Below are positions 1 to 9,091 of a DNA stretch of 42,560 nucleotides, piece by piece (the first letter of the stretch is position 1; every line of letters starts with the position of its first letter). Both the position numbers and the translations under genes were made by a program. The notes beneath the pieces were generated by a model. It was not told the DNA's origin and ran no database searches. It saw nothing but the letters and a program-made list of their open reading frames with translations. The stretch is from Komarekiella delphini-convector SJRDD-AB1. GTDB taxonomy: Bacteria; Cyanobacteriota; Cyanobacteriia; Cyanobacteriales; Nostocaceae. The DNA lies in assembly GCF_014831675.1 (NCBI RefSeq), contig NZ_VJXY01000054.1, positions 1 to 42,560 of the forward strand. Reading direction: 5' to 3'.

Positions 1-1
1 T

Positions 2-112
2 CGCAGCCCCGTTAATTTTTGTGTTAACGTTTTATGCGGATTAATCGCTTATTGTCATCAACCTAAGAAACCTAGTCTTCAACTGGAGTGGCTCTTGCCT
101 TCTTATCTTTAA
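2..112 (+). mobile_element. C-terminal remnant of a transposase
   Basis: An open frame enters from the left edge and gives 36 residues before a TAA. The peptide contains an [10 protein letters not shown] stretch after a hydrophobic helix, which resembles the C-terminal tail of IS982-type transposases as I remember them. No catalytic DDE residues are inside the window, so the family is uncertain. It may be an intact element continuing to the left or a decayed remnant. No terminal inverted repeat could be recognised after the stop codon. Confidence 0.4.
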
Positions 113-340
113 CCCGAACTCAGGTTAGCTAAATTAAGATTTGAAACAACAATATTTAGAGTAGATTCTTTTGAGCAGCTTCATCCTCAATTGGTCAAAC
201 TGGTTAGAGAAAAAGTACCAATTTATGAATTCACACCCACACAAAGCGATGAACCGAATATGACGAGTATTCAGTACTTTAAGAAACACTTTGAGTCATA
301 CTTGCGGGGGGATATTTTCCCGCTAGAGGAAACTGCTTGA
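113..340 (+). pseudogene. Orphan 75-codon coding fragment, function unknown
   Basis: Directly after the transposase-like stop codon, and in the same frame, 75 sense codons run to a TGA. Composition is protein-like (PELRLAKLRF at the start, FESYLRGDIFPLEETA at the end), but there is no plausible start codon near its beginning. It looks like the 3' end of a gene whose 5' part was removed, possibly by the adjacent transposase insertion. I do not recognise the family. Bases 341-495 hold no gene, only a purine-rich stretch before the next start. Confidence 0.35.
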
Positions 341-495
341 GGATTCAGGAGGAGCCAGTACGGTCTTCTTCTGACTACTTGTTCAAAAAGGTTTACTAGT
401 GGTAACGCGATCTGAGAAGATCAGAATATATGCATTTGACATTTGAACACTAGCAACAAACCATCATATAGATCCGGGTTTAGGAAGCAACAGAT

Positions 496-735
496 ATGGA
501 TGAAACCTCAGAAATCATATTAACCGATAATGTAACCGCTCAAGATCTGGCAGAGGTCATTGAAGAACTGGAGCAATATCGGGAACGTCTGGTTAGAGAA
601 ACTACGGAAGTGGCAAAACGAGCTAAGGTGATGAGGGTAAGCTTAATGGGGCAACTGGAGCCTGAGCTTGCTAAGATTGACTCTGCACTTGAGGAACTCC
701 GCAATCAGCAGGCCAGCCTGATGGTTAGTAACTAG
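496..735 (+). CDS. Small charged helical protein of the phycobilisome locus
   Basis: This 79-aa protein is rich in Glu, Arg and Leu and is predicted by eye to be nearly all helix or coiled coil (for example residues 15-40 and 52-75). It has no membrane segment or known motif. An AGGA lies about 11 nt before the ATG. It ends 23 nt before the HEAT-repeat bilin lyase on the same strand, so the two are probably cotranscribed. Location suggests a role linked to phycoerythrin biogenesis, but that is only context. I do not recognise the family; it may be a cyanobacterial hypothetical protein. Confidence 0.6.
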   Translation: MDETSEIILTDNVTAQDLAEVIEELEQYRERLVRETTEVAKRAKVMRVSLMGQLEPELAKIDSALEELRNQQASLMVSN

Positions 736-758
736 TAATCCATCTGAATAATTTAGCT

Positions 759-1679
759 ATGAGTGATATGCTCAACTCCGAAACTCAATCGGGGGGAAGT
801 TCGCTACATCTTTCCCAGACGGAGACTGATGCCTTACTTGAGGTAGTCAGTGAACAACTAAGCCTGAACACTTTCAACCCTGATGACCAACAAATCCTGA
901 AGCGAATGGTTGAAAGTCTGGGAGACTCGCGGGGAATGGTACGCTTGAGTTTCGCAGAGGCATTGGGTAAAATTGGCAAGCCTGTTACCCCGTTGTTGCT
1001 GGAGGCTGTGGCAAATCACCCAAATCCAGTTGTACGGAGAGCCAGTGCTAAAACCTTGACACTCATTGCTGATCCAAAAGCAGTTCCAACTTTAGTCAAC
1101 GCCCTCCTAAATGATCAGGATACTGTTGTCAAAAACTCCTGTGTTGGAGCGCTCGCTAGAACGGGTGAGGCAGCAGTACCAGCATTGCTAGAAATTTTAG
1201 CATCAACTGAATATCCTGAAAGTTCCAAGGGTCTAGCGACATGGGCGTTGGCATTTATTGGTGCAGAAGCCAAGGAGTATGTATATCGAGAAATTGACTC
1301 TGACTCGCCCGAAGTTCGTGCTGCCGTGATTGGTTCAATCGCAGCGATCGCTCAGGAAAATCCAGAAGCGGGAGCGTTCGATATCCTGATGAATGCTCTA
1401 GCTGATCCGGTTTCATCCGTACGATGCGAAGCCACAACAGCCTTGAGTAACCTCAAGTATCGTCCTGCGGTTCCCCAGCTAGTTGATTTGCTAAAAAATC
1501 ATGCTGATTGGGAAACTCGGAGGGCTGCGGCTCTAGCATTAATGAAAATAGGCGATCGCACTGCTTTAGAATCCCTACAAGTTGCATTAACAATAGAAGA
1601 AGAAGCGGCGGTTCAAGCTGTGATCAAGTTGGCGATTTCTCAAATTGAGAGGCATTCAGAAGAAGACATTTGGGAATAA
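759..1679 (+). CDS. cpeF: HEAT-repeat bilin lyase, CpeF/MpeV type
   Basis: This 306-aa protein consists of tandem HEAT/PBS-lyase repeats from about residue 40 to 300, with repeated patterns such as VRRASAKTL, VRAAVIGSIAAIA and TRRAAALALMKIG. It belongs to the CpcE/CpcF-like E/F lyase clan. Length and an N-terminal extension before the first repeat fit CpeF (formerly MpeV), known in Fremyella to attach the doubly linked phycoerythrobilin to beta-phycoerythrin. The target cysteines exist in the nearby cpeB. It follows the 79-aa gene by 23 nt and faces cpeZ-cpeA-cpeB. A second possible ATG lies three codons in. The exact subfamily (CpeF versus MpeU or CpeY) is inferred from size and context; membership of the lyase clan is secure. 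Confidence 0.72.
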   Translation: MSDMLNSETQSGGSSLHLSQTETDALLEVVSEQLSLNTFNPDDQQILKRMVESLGDSRGMVRLSFAEALGKIGKPVTPLLLEAVANHPNPVVRRASAKTLTLIADPKAVPTLVNALLNDQDTVVKNSCVGALARTGEAAVPALLEILASTEYPESSKGLATWALAFIGAEAKEYVYREIDSDSPEVRAAVIGSIAAIAQENPEAGAFDILMNALADPVSSVRCEATTALSNLKYRPAVPQLVDLLKNHADWETRRAAALALMKIGDRTALESLQVALTIEEEAAVQAVIKLAISQIERHSEEDIWE

Positions 1680-1702
1680 GACGATGAAAGGCAAATGGAA
1701 AA

Positions 1703-2099
1703 ATGACTCTTACTTTTGACCAAGCTGCTTACAGTAATCTGCTAGCTGAAGTCGTTCCCAAGGTGATTGAAACGGAAGAAGATTACAATCACGCCTTAGT
1801 ACTGGCAGAGCGCCTAACCTTTGCCAAGAACCGAACTCTAGAAGAACAAGCTATACATAAGCTGATAGTAACGCTGATTGAAGCGTATGAGGCACAAAAC
1901 TATCCAATGGATGAATCTGCACCGGATGAAATTCTCCAACACATTGGAAGTCAGTTACACCCACCAAGCTGACTTAGTGGGCATAATCGGGTCTAGCGGC
2001 GTGGTGTCTGAGGTTGTGAACGGCAAGCGGTCGATTAGTAAAGCACAAGCTAAAGCACTCGGAGATTACTTCAAGGTGACACCCAGCCTGTTCATCTAA
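1703..2099 (+). pseudogene. HigA-like antitoxin (XRE type), frameshifted
   Basis: The first frame gives an N-terminal region (MTLTFDQAAYSNLLAEVV onward) ending ...DEILQHI, then runs out of frame to a stop at about 1972. The next frame carries the matching C-terminal helix-turn-helix half (QADLVGIIGSSGVVSEVV through FKVTPSLFI) to a TAA at 2099. Inserting one base near 1945 would restore a continuous protein of about 131 aa of the HigA/COG5499 antitoxin family. No HigB toxin lies next to it, so it is an orphan. It follows cpeF by 24 nt. It is either a true pseudogene or carries a one-base sequencing error. Confidence 0.75.
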
Positions 2100-2149
2100 T
2101 CCATATTACTTACCAGTACAAGTTAGCCCCTACTCCTCAAGTGCGATCG

Positions 2150-2764
2150 CTAATTCACTCTCTTAGAATAATTAATCACCTGATCTAATCGCGGCAATGC
2201 ACTCACTGCTGACTCACGAATATATGGATCGACAGATTCATCACTAGTCAATGCCGTCAGCACTTCTACCCCCCGAATATCACCCATCGAACCGAGTGCA
2301 TTCACAATCGCCACAGCTACCGCAACATTATCCGTCGTTCTCAGCGCCTCAGCCAAAATTTCAAAAGCAGGAGAACCAATTTCGCCCAACGCCATCACGG
2401 AGGCAATGTAAACAACGGGATTTGGGTCATTGAGGGCTGTTTTTAATCCTTGTAAGCCATCGGTAGGAAAGGAAACTTCTGGATGGTTGGCAGCGACCTG
2501 AGCCAGAGCCTTAGCACAACTACCTCGAATAGTCGCGTTATCGCTGTTTAACAATGACTCTACCAGTGAAGGCACGGCATCGGGCCCAATAGCGCCCAGT
2601 GCTTTTACCGCAGCTCGCCGATAGGTAACATCTTCATCATCCAAAATGCCCATCAAGCGAGAAATAGTATTTTCATCCCGGACATCAGCCAGTTCCCGCA
2701 TCGCTCGTTCCCGCAGATTAGGGTTGGGATGTTTCAATTGTTCAAATAAAGAATCTATTGTCAT
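2150..2764 (-). CDS. cpeZ: HEAT-repeat phycoerythrin assembly factor CpeZ
   Basis: This 204-aa all-HEAT protein (repeats such as LRERAMRELADV, YRRAAVKALGAIG and IRGSCAKALAQVA) matches the size of CpeZ (about 205 aa) and lies on the cpeBA strand downstream of cpeA, as cpeYZ does in Fremyella. CpeZ is known as a chaperone-like helper of CpeY and other lyases in attaching phycoerythrobilin. Unlike the Fremyella arrangement, no cpeY lies between cpeA and this gene; the 428-bp gap is filled by short tandem repeats. It converges with the antitoxin pseudogene. A more general CpcE/F-type lyase subunit is the alternative. Confidence 0.78.
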   Translation of the reverse strand: MTIDSLFEQLKHPNPNLRERAMRELADVRDENTISRLMGILDDEDVTYRRAAVKALGAIGPDAVPSLVESLLNSDNATIRGSCAKALAQVAANHPEVSFPTDGLQGLKTALNDPNPVVYIASVMALGEIGSPAFEILAEALRTTDNVAVAVAIVNALGSMGDIRGVEVLTALTSDESVDPYIRESAVSALPRLDQVINYSKRVN

Positions 2765-2787
2765 AAGTTTATTTCTATATCGTCAGC

Positions 2788-2848
2788 GGGGACTGGGGAT
2801 TGGGGACTGGGGACTGGGGATTGGGGACTGGGGATTGGGGACTGGGGA
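2788..2848. repeat. Heptanucleotide short tandem repeat (GGGGAYT)
   Basis: About nine uninterrupted 7-bp units alternate GGGGACT and GGGGATT. This is the short tandemly repeated repetitive (STRR) type common in Nostoc relatives. It sits just upstream of cpeZ, between cpeZ and cpeA. Confidence 0.9.
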
Positions 2849-2855
2849 AGCTAAG

Positions 2856-2947
2856 GAGCACAGGGAGCAGAGGGAGCAGGGGAGCAGGGGAGCAGGGGAG
2901 CAGAGGAGCAGGGGAGCAGAGGAGCAGGGGAGCAGGGGAGTAGGGGG
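2856..2947. repeat. Octanucleotide tandem repeat (GAGCAGGG type)
   Basis: A second simple repeat follows eight bases after the heptamer array. Units are mostly GAGCAGGG with some GAGCAGAG variants, about eleven copies. Reading frames across it are low-complexity artefacts and are not called as genes. Confidence 0.85.
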
Positions 2948-2978
2948 AGAATAAATACTGACTCAAGACTCAGAACTC

Positions 2979-3042
2979 AGCACGGGCTAAACCATAGCTA
3001 TCCGCGCTTCAGCACGGGCTAAACCATAGCTATCCGCGCTTC
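2979..3042. repeat. Perfect tandem duplication of a 32-bp dispersed repeat
   Basis: Two identical 32-bp units lie head to tail (2979-3010 and 3011-3042). Each begins AGCACGGGCTAAACC and ends CCGCGCTTC. A third copy with a 4-bp insertion is at 21778-21813, so this is a dispersed genomic repeat. Confidence 0.9.
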
Positions 3043-3089
3043 AGCACTCAGCACGGTTGACCCTTGACTTTTGACTAATGATACAACTG

Positions 3090-3148
3090 AGGGACTCTTA
3101 GTCGATCGCTTACCCTAATTTAGGCAAAGCAATATACTGAGAGTCCCT
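3090..3148. repeat. Inverted repeat 3' of cpeA
   Basis: Arms AGGGACTCT (3090-3098) and AGAGTCCCT (3140-3148) are perfect complements around a 41-nt spacer containing an overlapping CGATCG. It begins 44 nt after the cpeA stop on the minus strand. It could stabilise the cpeBA mRNA 3' end or attenuate read-through into cpeZ, or it could be a small mobile repeat. Confidence 0.6.
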
Positions 3149-3192
3149 TAGTTTTAGAGTATGACGATCGCTCGTCTAGTTAATCCATCTCA

Positions 3193-3693
<501 letters not shown>

Positions 3694-3765
3694 TTATATT
3701 CCTGATTGCATTTGCTCGGATTTGGATTTCAGTTTGCTTGGCTAATAGCCGTTAGCCATGAGCTG

Positions 3766-4869
<1,104 letters not shown>

Positions 4870-5037
4870 TCAAGCTTGTTTAATTAAATGCTTGACCAAA
4901 TTGTCTTTTACCATCATTTGCCGTAAAACTTCTAGCAAAAATTCTTGAGCCTCTTCGCGACTCAAATCTTTAACCTGGTCTTTTAAGTTTTGTAAACGGA
5001 ACTGTTGCTCTAAGGTCAGTTCGATTGGGAAGTCCAT
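4870..5037 (-). CDS. nblA: NblA phycobilisome degradation adaptor
   Basis: A 55-aa protein starts MDFPIELTLEQQFRLQ, the N-terminal signature of NblA, followed by a helix-rich C-terminal half (EEAQEFLLEVLRQMMVK). NblA binds phycobiliproteins and delivers them to Clp protease during nitrogen or sulfur starvation. A strong ribosome site, AGAGGAG, lies 6 nt before the ATG. It is upstream of cpeBA on the same strand, an order known for one nblA of Tolypothrix PCC 7601. It is divergent from the bilin lyase gene, with 304 bp between. At under 60 codons it is easily missed by gene finders. Confidence 0.92.
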   Translation of the reverse strand: MDFPIELTLEQQFRLQNLKDQVKDLSREEAQEFLLEVLRQMMVKDNLVKHLIKQA

Positions 5038-5341
5038 GATTCACTCCTCTGATTCACATAATCGAAGGGTATTTAGTTAATACTGCTTGTACAAACCAGC
5101 ATTTCTACTAATCTAGCACAAGATATTAAACTGTCTACTTTGTCAAGCTATAAGCAACTGCCACCATAAAAGTTTACAATTGTATAGCAACATACCGATT
5201 TAAATCCCTTTGTCGGGAGGCTGATTGAAAGCTAACCGCTGATCGCTGTAATGTTTAGAATGTCTATATACCAATAACTTTAAAAAGAAAAAATCCGTAA
5301 AACATCATCCGTAAGAGTAATAAGTAGGAGTCAGAAGATTG
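5038..5341. promoter_or_regulatory. Divergent promoter region nblA / bilin lyase
   Basis: The 304-bp gap separates two outward-facing genes and must hold both promoters. It is AT-rich and contains the duplicated motif ATCCGTAA near 5292 and 5308. No NtcA site could be identified with certainty. No gene is visible. Confidence 0.5.
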
Positions 5342-5959
5342 ATGGATGCGATGGAATTTTTTAAGTTAAGTGCTGGCAAATGGCGATCGCAACGAGCGAC
5401 CCATCATCTTGCCTTCAAGCGCTCAGAGACGGGAGAATCAGACATTCAAGTAGAAACTCTGGCTGAAGATCACCCAGAAATCATTGAACTATGCCAGTAT
5501 CATCAGATTGACCCTAGTCTGTCAGTGGGTGGCTCGCGCGTGCGTTGGCTGGGCACAATGGCTTGGGATAGAGATGCTGATGAAAACCATGAGGGTAAAA
5601 CCATATTTGCGATCGTGCCTGATGTTGATAACCCCAGGCAAGGTAGATTACTCCGGGAGAGAGGTTACGCAGAAATTGTGCCTGTAGTCGGTCTATATCA
5701 TATGGATGATCAAGATGGGCTAGTGCTGACCACTGAATATGAAACAATGAGTTCCATTGAGCGATTCTGGTTCGCCAGCCCAAATCTCCGACTAAGAACC
5801 AGTACAGTGAAACGGTTTGGTGGTTTCAGCACGGCATCGTTTTGTACTGAGGCCCGCGTTGAGACATCTTCAGAAGGTTCCAGTACAGAAGAAGTAACCT
5901 CCAGACAAACAGAGGATGTTCAGGAAGCAAGACAGTTTTATTCAGTTTTGGGCTGGTGA
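5342..5959 (+). CDS. cpcS: CpcS/CpeS-family bilin lyase
   Basis: This 205-aa protein starts [18 protein letters not shown] and carries the family signatures [24 protein letters not shown] and [15 protein letters not shown]. These lipocalin-fold lyases attach bilins to Cys82-type sites of phycobiliprotein beta and sometimes alpha chains. Residues after about 180 form a polar tail. The ATG at 5342 is preferred over the TTG one codon earlier; TAGGAG lies 12 nt upstream. The stop overlaps the next gene by 4 nt. The S-type (CpcS-I, CpeS or CpeU) cannot be fixed by eye, so the symbol names the family. Confidence 0.88.
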   Translation: MDAMEFFKLSAGKWRSQRATHHLAFKRSETGESDIQVETLAEDHPEIIELCQYHQIDPSLSVGGSRVRWLGTMAWDRDADENHEGKTIFAIVPDVDNPRQGRLLRERGYAEIVPVVGLYHMDDQDGLVLTTEYETMSSIERFWFASPNLRLRTSTVKRFGGFSTASFCTEARVETSSEGSSTEEVTSRQTEDVQEARQFYSVLGW

Positions 5960-6507
5960 ATTATCTGAAGCAGACTGATGCTTTTACTCGTGGTCTAGAG
6001 TATGTACGCCTGATACAGGAACTTGCTCTAGAGCCGGGTATGGTGGATGTAATCAATAATCTGCGCGATCGCATTTCTATTTGCACTTGGATCGGCGATA
6101 ATATTGACACTATTAATGCTCAGCTTAAGATCTATCTTGAAGCTTGTCATGATTGCTTTCATCCCCAAGATCGTCCCCACATCCAAATTTTTGCAGTACC
6201 CATAGCTCAATCCTTTGGCATCGACGGTCTGTGCAACATTTTCACAACCCCAATCACCATTCTGGTAGATGTCGGACGAATTGCACCTATAGACTGGTTA
6301 AGTATCGTTGCTCATGAATACGCCCATGCTCATTTAGGAGACTCCGGTCATAACCAGCAGTTTGTCAGAATTCTATCTCACCTGTGCTTAGGACTGGGAT
6401 TGGAACCGCCTGAATGGGAGCCAGGGATGGAAGCAACTTTGCGTAACTGGCCTTACTGTAACTCAACCATAGATCCTCTGGAATTTTGGATAGGTCAAGG
6501 GTATTGA
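5956..6507 (+). CDS. HExxH metalloprotease-like protein coupled to bilin lyase
   Basis: A GTG start overlaps the lyase stop in a GTGA, implying translational coupling. The 183-aa protein contains [12 protein letters not shown], a zinc HExxH motif with His120, Glu121 and His124, and a further His132 in SGHNQQF eight residues on. This resembles the SprT/WLM-like minimal gluzincins in which a GH-x-x-x-F follows the motif. There is no signal peptide, so it should be cytoplasmic. Its substrate is unknown. Its place between a bilin lyase and cpcG suggests a role in antenna maturation or turnover; that is inference from context. It could also be a catalytically silent scaffold. Confidence 0.75.
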   Translation: MNYLKQTDAFTRGLEYVRLIQELALEPGMVDVINNLRDRISICTWIGDNIDTINAQLKIYLEACHDCFHPQDRPHIQIFAVPIAQSFGIDGLCNIFTTPITILVDVGRIAPIDWLSIVAHEYAHAHLGDSGHNQQFVRILSHLCLGLGLEPPEWEPGMEATLRNWPYCNSTIDPLEFWIGQGY

Positions 6508-6528
6508 TTAAGGAAAGGAGAAGCAGGG

Positions 6529-6585
6529 GAAGCAGGGGAAGCAGGGGAAGCAGGGGAAGCAGGGGAAGCAGGGGAAGCAGAGGAG
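6529..6585. repeat. Nonanucleotide tandem repeat (GAAGCAGGG type)
   Basis: About six 9-bp units of GGAAGCAGG lie just 3' of the HExxH gene. It is a simple repeat related in sequence to the octamer array at 2856-2947. Confidence 0.9.
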
Positions 6586-7060
6586 CAAAAGGGCAAGGAA
6601 AGAGAATAATTAATGACTCTTGTCTCCCTTACCCTTCGTCTGTTCCGAGTCCCCAATCCCTAATGTTAAAGATTATTGCTTGCTTTCAAAAAAGTGAAAC
6701 TGAATCCCCTAATCTGAAAATGGACAAAGCTTTTAATGGGAAGCTATCTAATTGTGATTTCTTGTTATCTTTAGTGAGAATTTAGCAACTAGATTAAGTT
6801 TGACAGTTGATTCCTTTATTAAGTTACTTAGCTTTATCTCAAAATTAGCGTGTATAAAGCTACTTCCTTTTCTGGATAGCCACAGTCATTTTACTGCTAG
6901 GCTATGGACTAAATACCGTAAACTAAGCCTACTGCTACGAAAACTTATCCTTGGTTAAGTTTCGTGAAATTTAATCAGAATTCTGAGGTTCTGATACAAC
7001 TACTCCCTTAATATGTGATTTAAAGTTGTTAATTTTAATTAAGAACATGGAGGCTTTAGA
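6586..7060. other. Upstream region of cpcG
   Basis: Roughly 475 bp without a convincing gene. It holds the promoter of cpcG and ends with a clear ribosome site, GGAGG, before the GTG start. A frame running through the repeat into this area is low-complexity and was not called. Confidence 0.5.
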
Positions 7061-7828
7061 GTGCCACTTCCTCTATTAACATATGACCCTTCAAGTCAAA
7101 ACCAGCGTGTAGAGGCGTATGAAGTACCGGGTGATGAACAAGCCAGGATTTTCTCTACAGACAATCTGCTTTCTCCATCAGATTTAGGTAATTTGATCGA
7201 AGCAGCATATCGTCAGATTTTTTTCCATGCTTTTGCAGCTGATCGCGAACCATTCCTAGAGTCTCAACTCCGTAATGGACAGATTACAGTACGAGACTTT
7301 ATTCGTGGTTTACTGCTTTCCAATACCTTTAAGAAAAGCTTCTACGACCTCAACAGCAACTACCGTTTTGTTGAACATTGCGTGCAGAAGGTTCTCGGTC
7401 GCGATGTTTACAACGAGCGGGAAAAAATTGCCTGGTCAATTGTAGTTGCTACCAAGGGTATTAAAGGTTTTGTTGATGAATTGCTCAACACTGAAGAGTA
7501 CCTGAGCAATTTTGGATACTCGACAGTTCCCTATCAGCGGCGTCGAGTATTACCATCCCGTGCTGAAGGTGAGTTACCTTTCAACATCAAATCTCCACGA
7601 TATGATGCTTATCACCGTGCTAAACTGGGTTTCCCACAAATCATTTGGCAGGTAGAAGTACGGAGATACACCCCACAAGACCAAAAGCCCAAAGCTGGCG
7701 ATCCTGCTCTATTCCTGGGTATGGCACAAGATATCAATGCAACTGGCAATCTTCCACAACGGATCTCGCCATACAACATTGATATTGAAAAGTCTGTACC
7801 TTATAGACAACTGTCAGGCGTTAAGTAA
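7061..7828 (+). CDS. cpcG: Phycobilisome rod-core linker CpcG
   Basis: This 255-aa protein has the Pfam phycobilisome linker domain at about residues 15-155, with marks such as [26 protein letters not shown]-type text, [10 protein letters not shown] and [20 protein letters not shown]. The N-terminal [16 protein letters not shown] is typical of CpcG. It attaches rods to the allophycocyanin core. The C-terminal 80 residues are hydrophilic and lack the hydrophobic segment of CpcL/CpcG2, so it belongs to the core-binding type. The start is GTG with GGAGG 8 nt upstream. It stands alone with its own promoter; Nostocales often carry several cpcG copies elsewhere. Confidence 0.93.
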   Translation: MPLPLLTYDPSSQNQRVEAYEVPGDEQARIFSTDNLLSPSDLGNLIEAAYRQIFFHAFAADREPFLESQLRNGQITVRDFIRGLLLSNTFKKSFYDLNSNYRFVEHCVQKVLGRDVYNEREKIAWSIVVATKGIKGFVDELLNTEEYLSNFGYSTVPYQRRRVLPSRAEGELPFNIKSPRYDAYHRAKLGFPQIIWQVEVRRYTPQDQKPKAGDPALFLGMAQDINATGNLPQRISPYNIDIEKSVPYRQLSGVK

Positions 7829-7875
7829 CGATTTATTGTCTGCATCTGGCTAGTACACTGCCTAAAATCATCTTA

Positions 7876-7961
7876 TAGCGTGCATAAGTCCTGGGTTATG
7901 TAGGAGTTTCATTTAGGTATAACTAGTGAAACAGACTTTATCCCATGCCTGATGCACGCTA
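7876..7961. repeat. Palindromic element 3' of cpcG
   Basis: TAGCGTGCA (7876-7884) and TGCACGCTA (7953-7961) are perfect terminal inverted repeats of an 86-bp segment, with an internal GTTTCA/TGAAAC pair. It resembles a small non-autonomous element or a 3' mRNA hairpin. The rest of 7829-8155 holds a GTGTCTTTGCGTCTT-type repeat (near 8021) facing TACAAAGACACTAAG (near 8061), and no gene. Confidence 0.65.
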
Positions 7962-8155
7962 ATTGTTTATCAGTTGTTGGAAGTCAAAAGATAGTAGTCA
8001 GCATCAGCCTTTTCACCTTTGTGTCTTTGCGTCTTGGTGGTTAAAAAGTAAATTTTTTAACTACAAAGACACTAAGAAGAATGCACCATATCACATCTTG
8101 AAATGGTTGGAATTATTACTCAGCACTCTTGATTACGAGTAAACATAATTTGGTA

Positions 8156-9091
8156 TCAGTTTGACAGTGCAATTCGTCTTTGTAAAACTTCCAAAAGCTT
8201 TGTAAATGTTCTGGGAGGAGGAGCTGTTACCTCAATCGACTCCGCAGATAAGGGATGCTGCAACTTTAGACGCCAAGCGTGTAGTGCTTGACCGGGCAAA
8301 TTTACCCCCACTGAACGACCAGAACCATAAACTGGGTCGCCGACAATTGGATGACCAATTTTGGCGCTGTGGACGCGAATTTGATGGGTACGTCCAGTTT
8401 CTAATTGGAAGTGGATTAATGTGTAATTACCCAAGCGCTCTAGTAATTGCCAATGAGTGATGGCAGATCGTCCACCTTGTTCAACGGGTATAATAGCCAT
8501 TTTTTTGCGGTCTTGTGGATGGCGACCGATGGGCAAGTCTATAGTACCACTTTCAACTTTTGGCGCACCGTAAACCACGCCTAGGTATTCTCGCCTAGCG
8601 GTTTTTGCTTGGAGCTGTGCTTGTAGGCTTTGATAGGCAATATCTGTTTTGGCAATTGCGATCGCCCCTGTTGTATCCTTATCCAGTCGATGGACAATTC
8701 CTGGACGTTGGACTCCCCCAATTCCTGGTAAGTTGGGACAGTGTGCTAATAAGGCATTTACTAAAGTACCATCTGGATGACCCGGTGCGGGATGCACGAC
8801 TAAGCCTGCGGGTTTGTTAAGAATGAGTAACTGGTCGTCTTCGTAGAGAATATCTAGAGGAATATCTTCTGCTTGCAGTTCTAAGGGTTGCGCTTCTGGG
8901 ATTTCGAGAGTGATGCGATCGCCTATTTTGACATTAATCTTTTTAGATATGCAGACTTTGCCGTTAATTTGCACGTTACCCTGTTCGATTAACTGTTGGA
9001 TGCGGGAACGGGATAAGTCTGGTAATTCTTGGGAAAGATAGCGATCTAGGCGTTCGTTATTTTCTTCAACTTGTAAATTAAATTCGGTCAC
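8156..9091 (-). CDS. rluD: RluA/RluD-family 23S rRNA pseudouridine synthase
   Basis: The 311-aa protein has an N-terminal S4 RNA-binding domain (about residues 12-60) and an RluA catalytic domain with GIVHRLDKDTTG, Asp137 being the catalytic aspartate. Other marks are LILNKPAGLVVHPAPGH and TGRTHQIRVH. It isomerises uridines in large-subunit rRNA; RluD targets helix 69, though RluC or RluA specificity cannot be excluded. The GTG start overlaps the stop of the upstream Uma2 gene (GTGA), so it is probably translated from the same mRNA. Confidence 0.9.
   Translation of the reverse strand: MTEFNLQVEENNERLDRYLSQELPDLSRSRIQQLIEQGNVQINGKVCISKKINVKIGDRITLEIPEAQPLELQAEDIPLDILYEDDQLLILNKPAGLVVHPAPGHPDGTLVNALLAHCPNLPGIGGVQRPGIVHRLDKDTTGAIAIAKTDIAYQSLQAQLQAKTARREYLGVVYGAPKVESGTIDLPIGRHPQDRKKMAIIPVEQGGRSAITHWQLLERLGNYTLIHFQLETGRTHQIRVHSAKIGHPIVGDPVYGSGRSVGVNLPGQALHAWRLKLQHPLSAESIEVTAPPPRTFTKLLEVLQRRIALSN

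Noticed and set aside
2788-2947. Possible CRISPR array
   Set aside because: Units are 7-9 bp with no spacers; they are simple tandem repeats. The 21-bp array also lacks spacers.
2646-2966. Frames on both strands across the heptamer and octamer repeats
   Set aside because: Low-complexity translations of simple repeats, overlapping cpeZ on one side, with no start signal.
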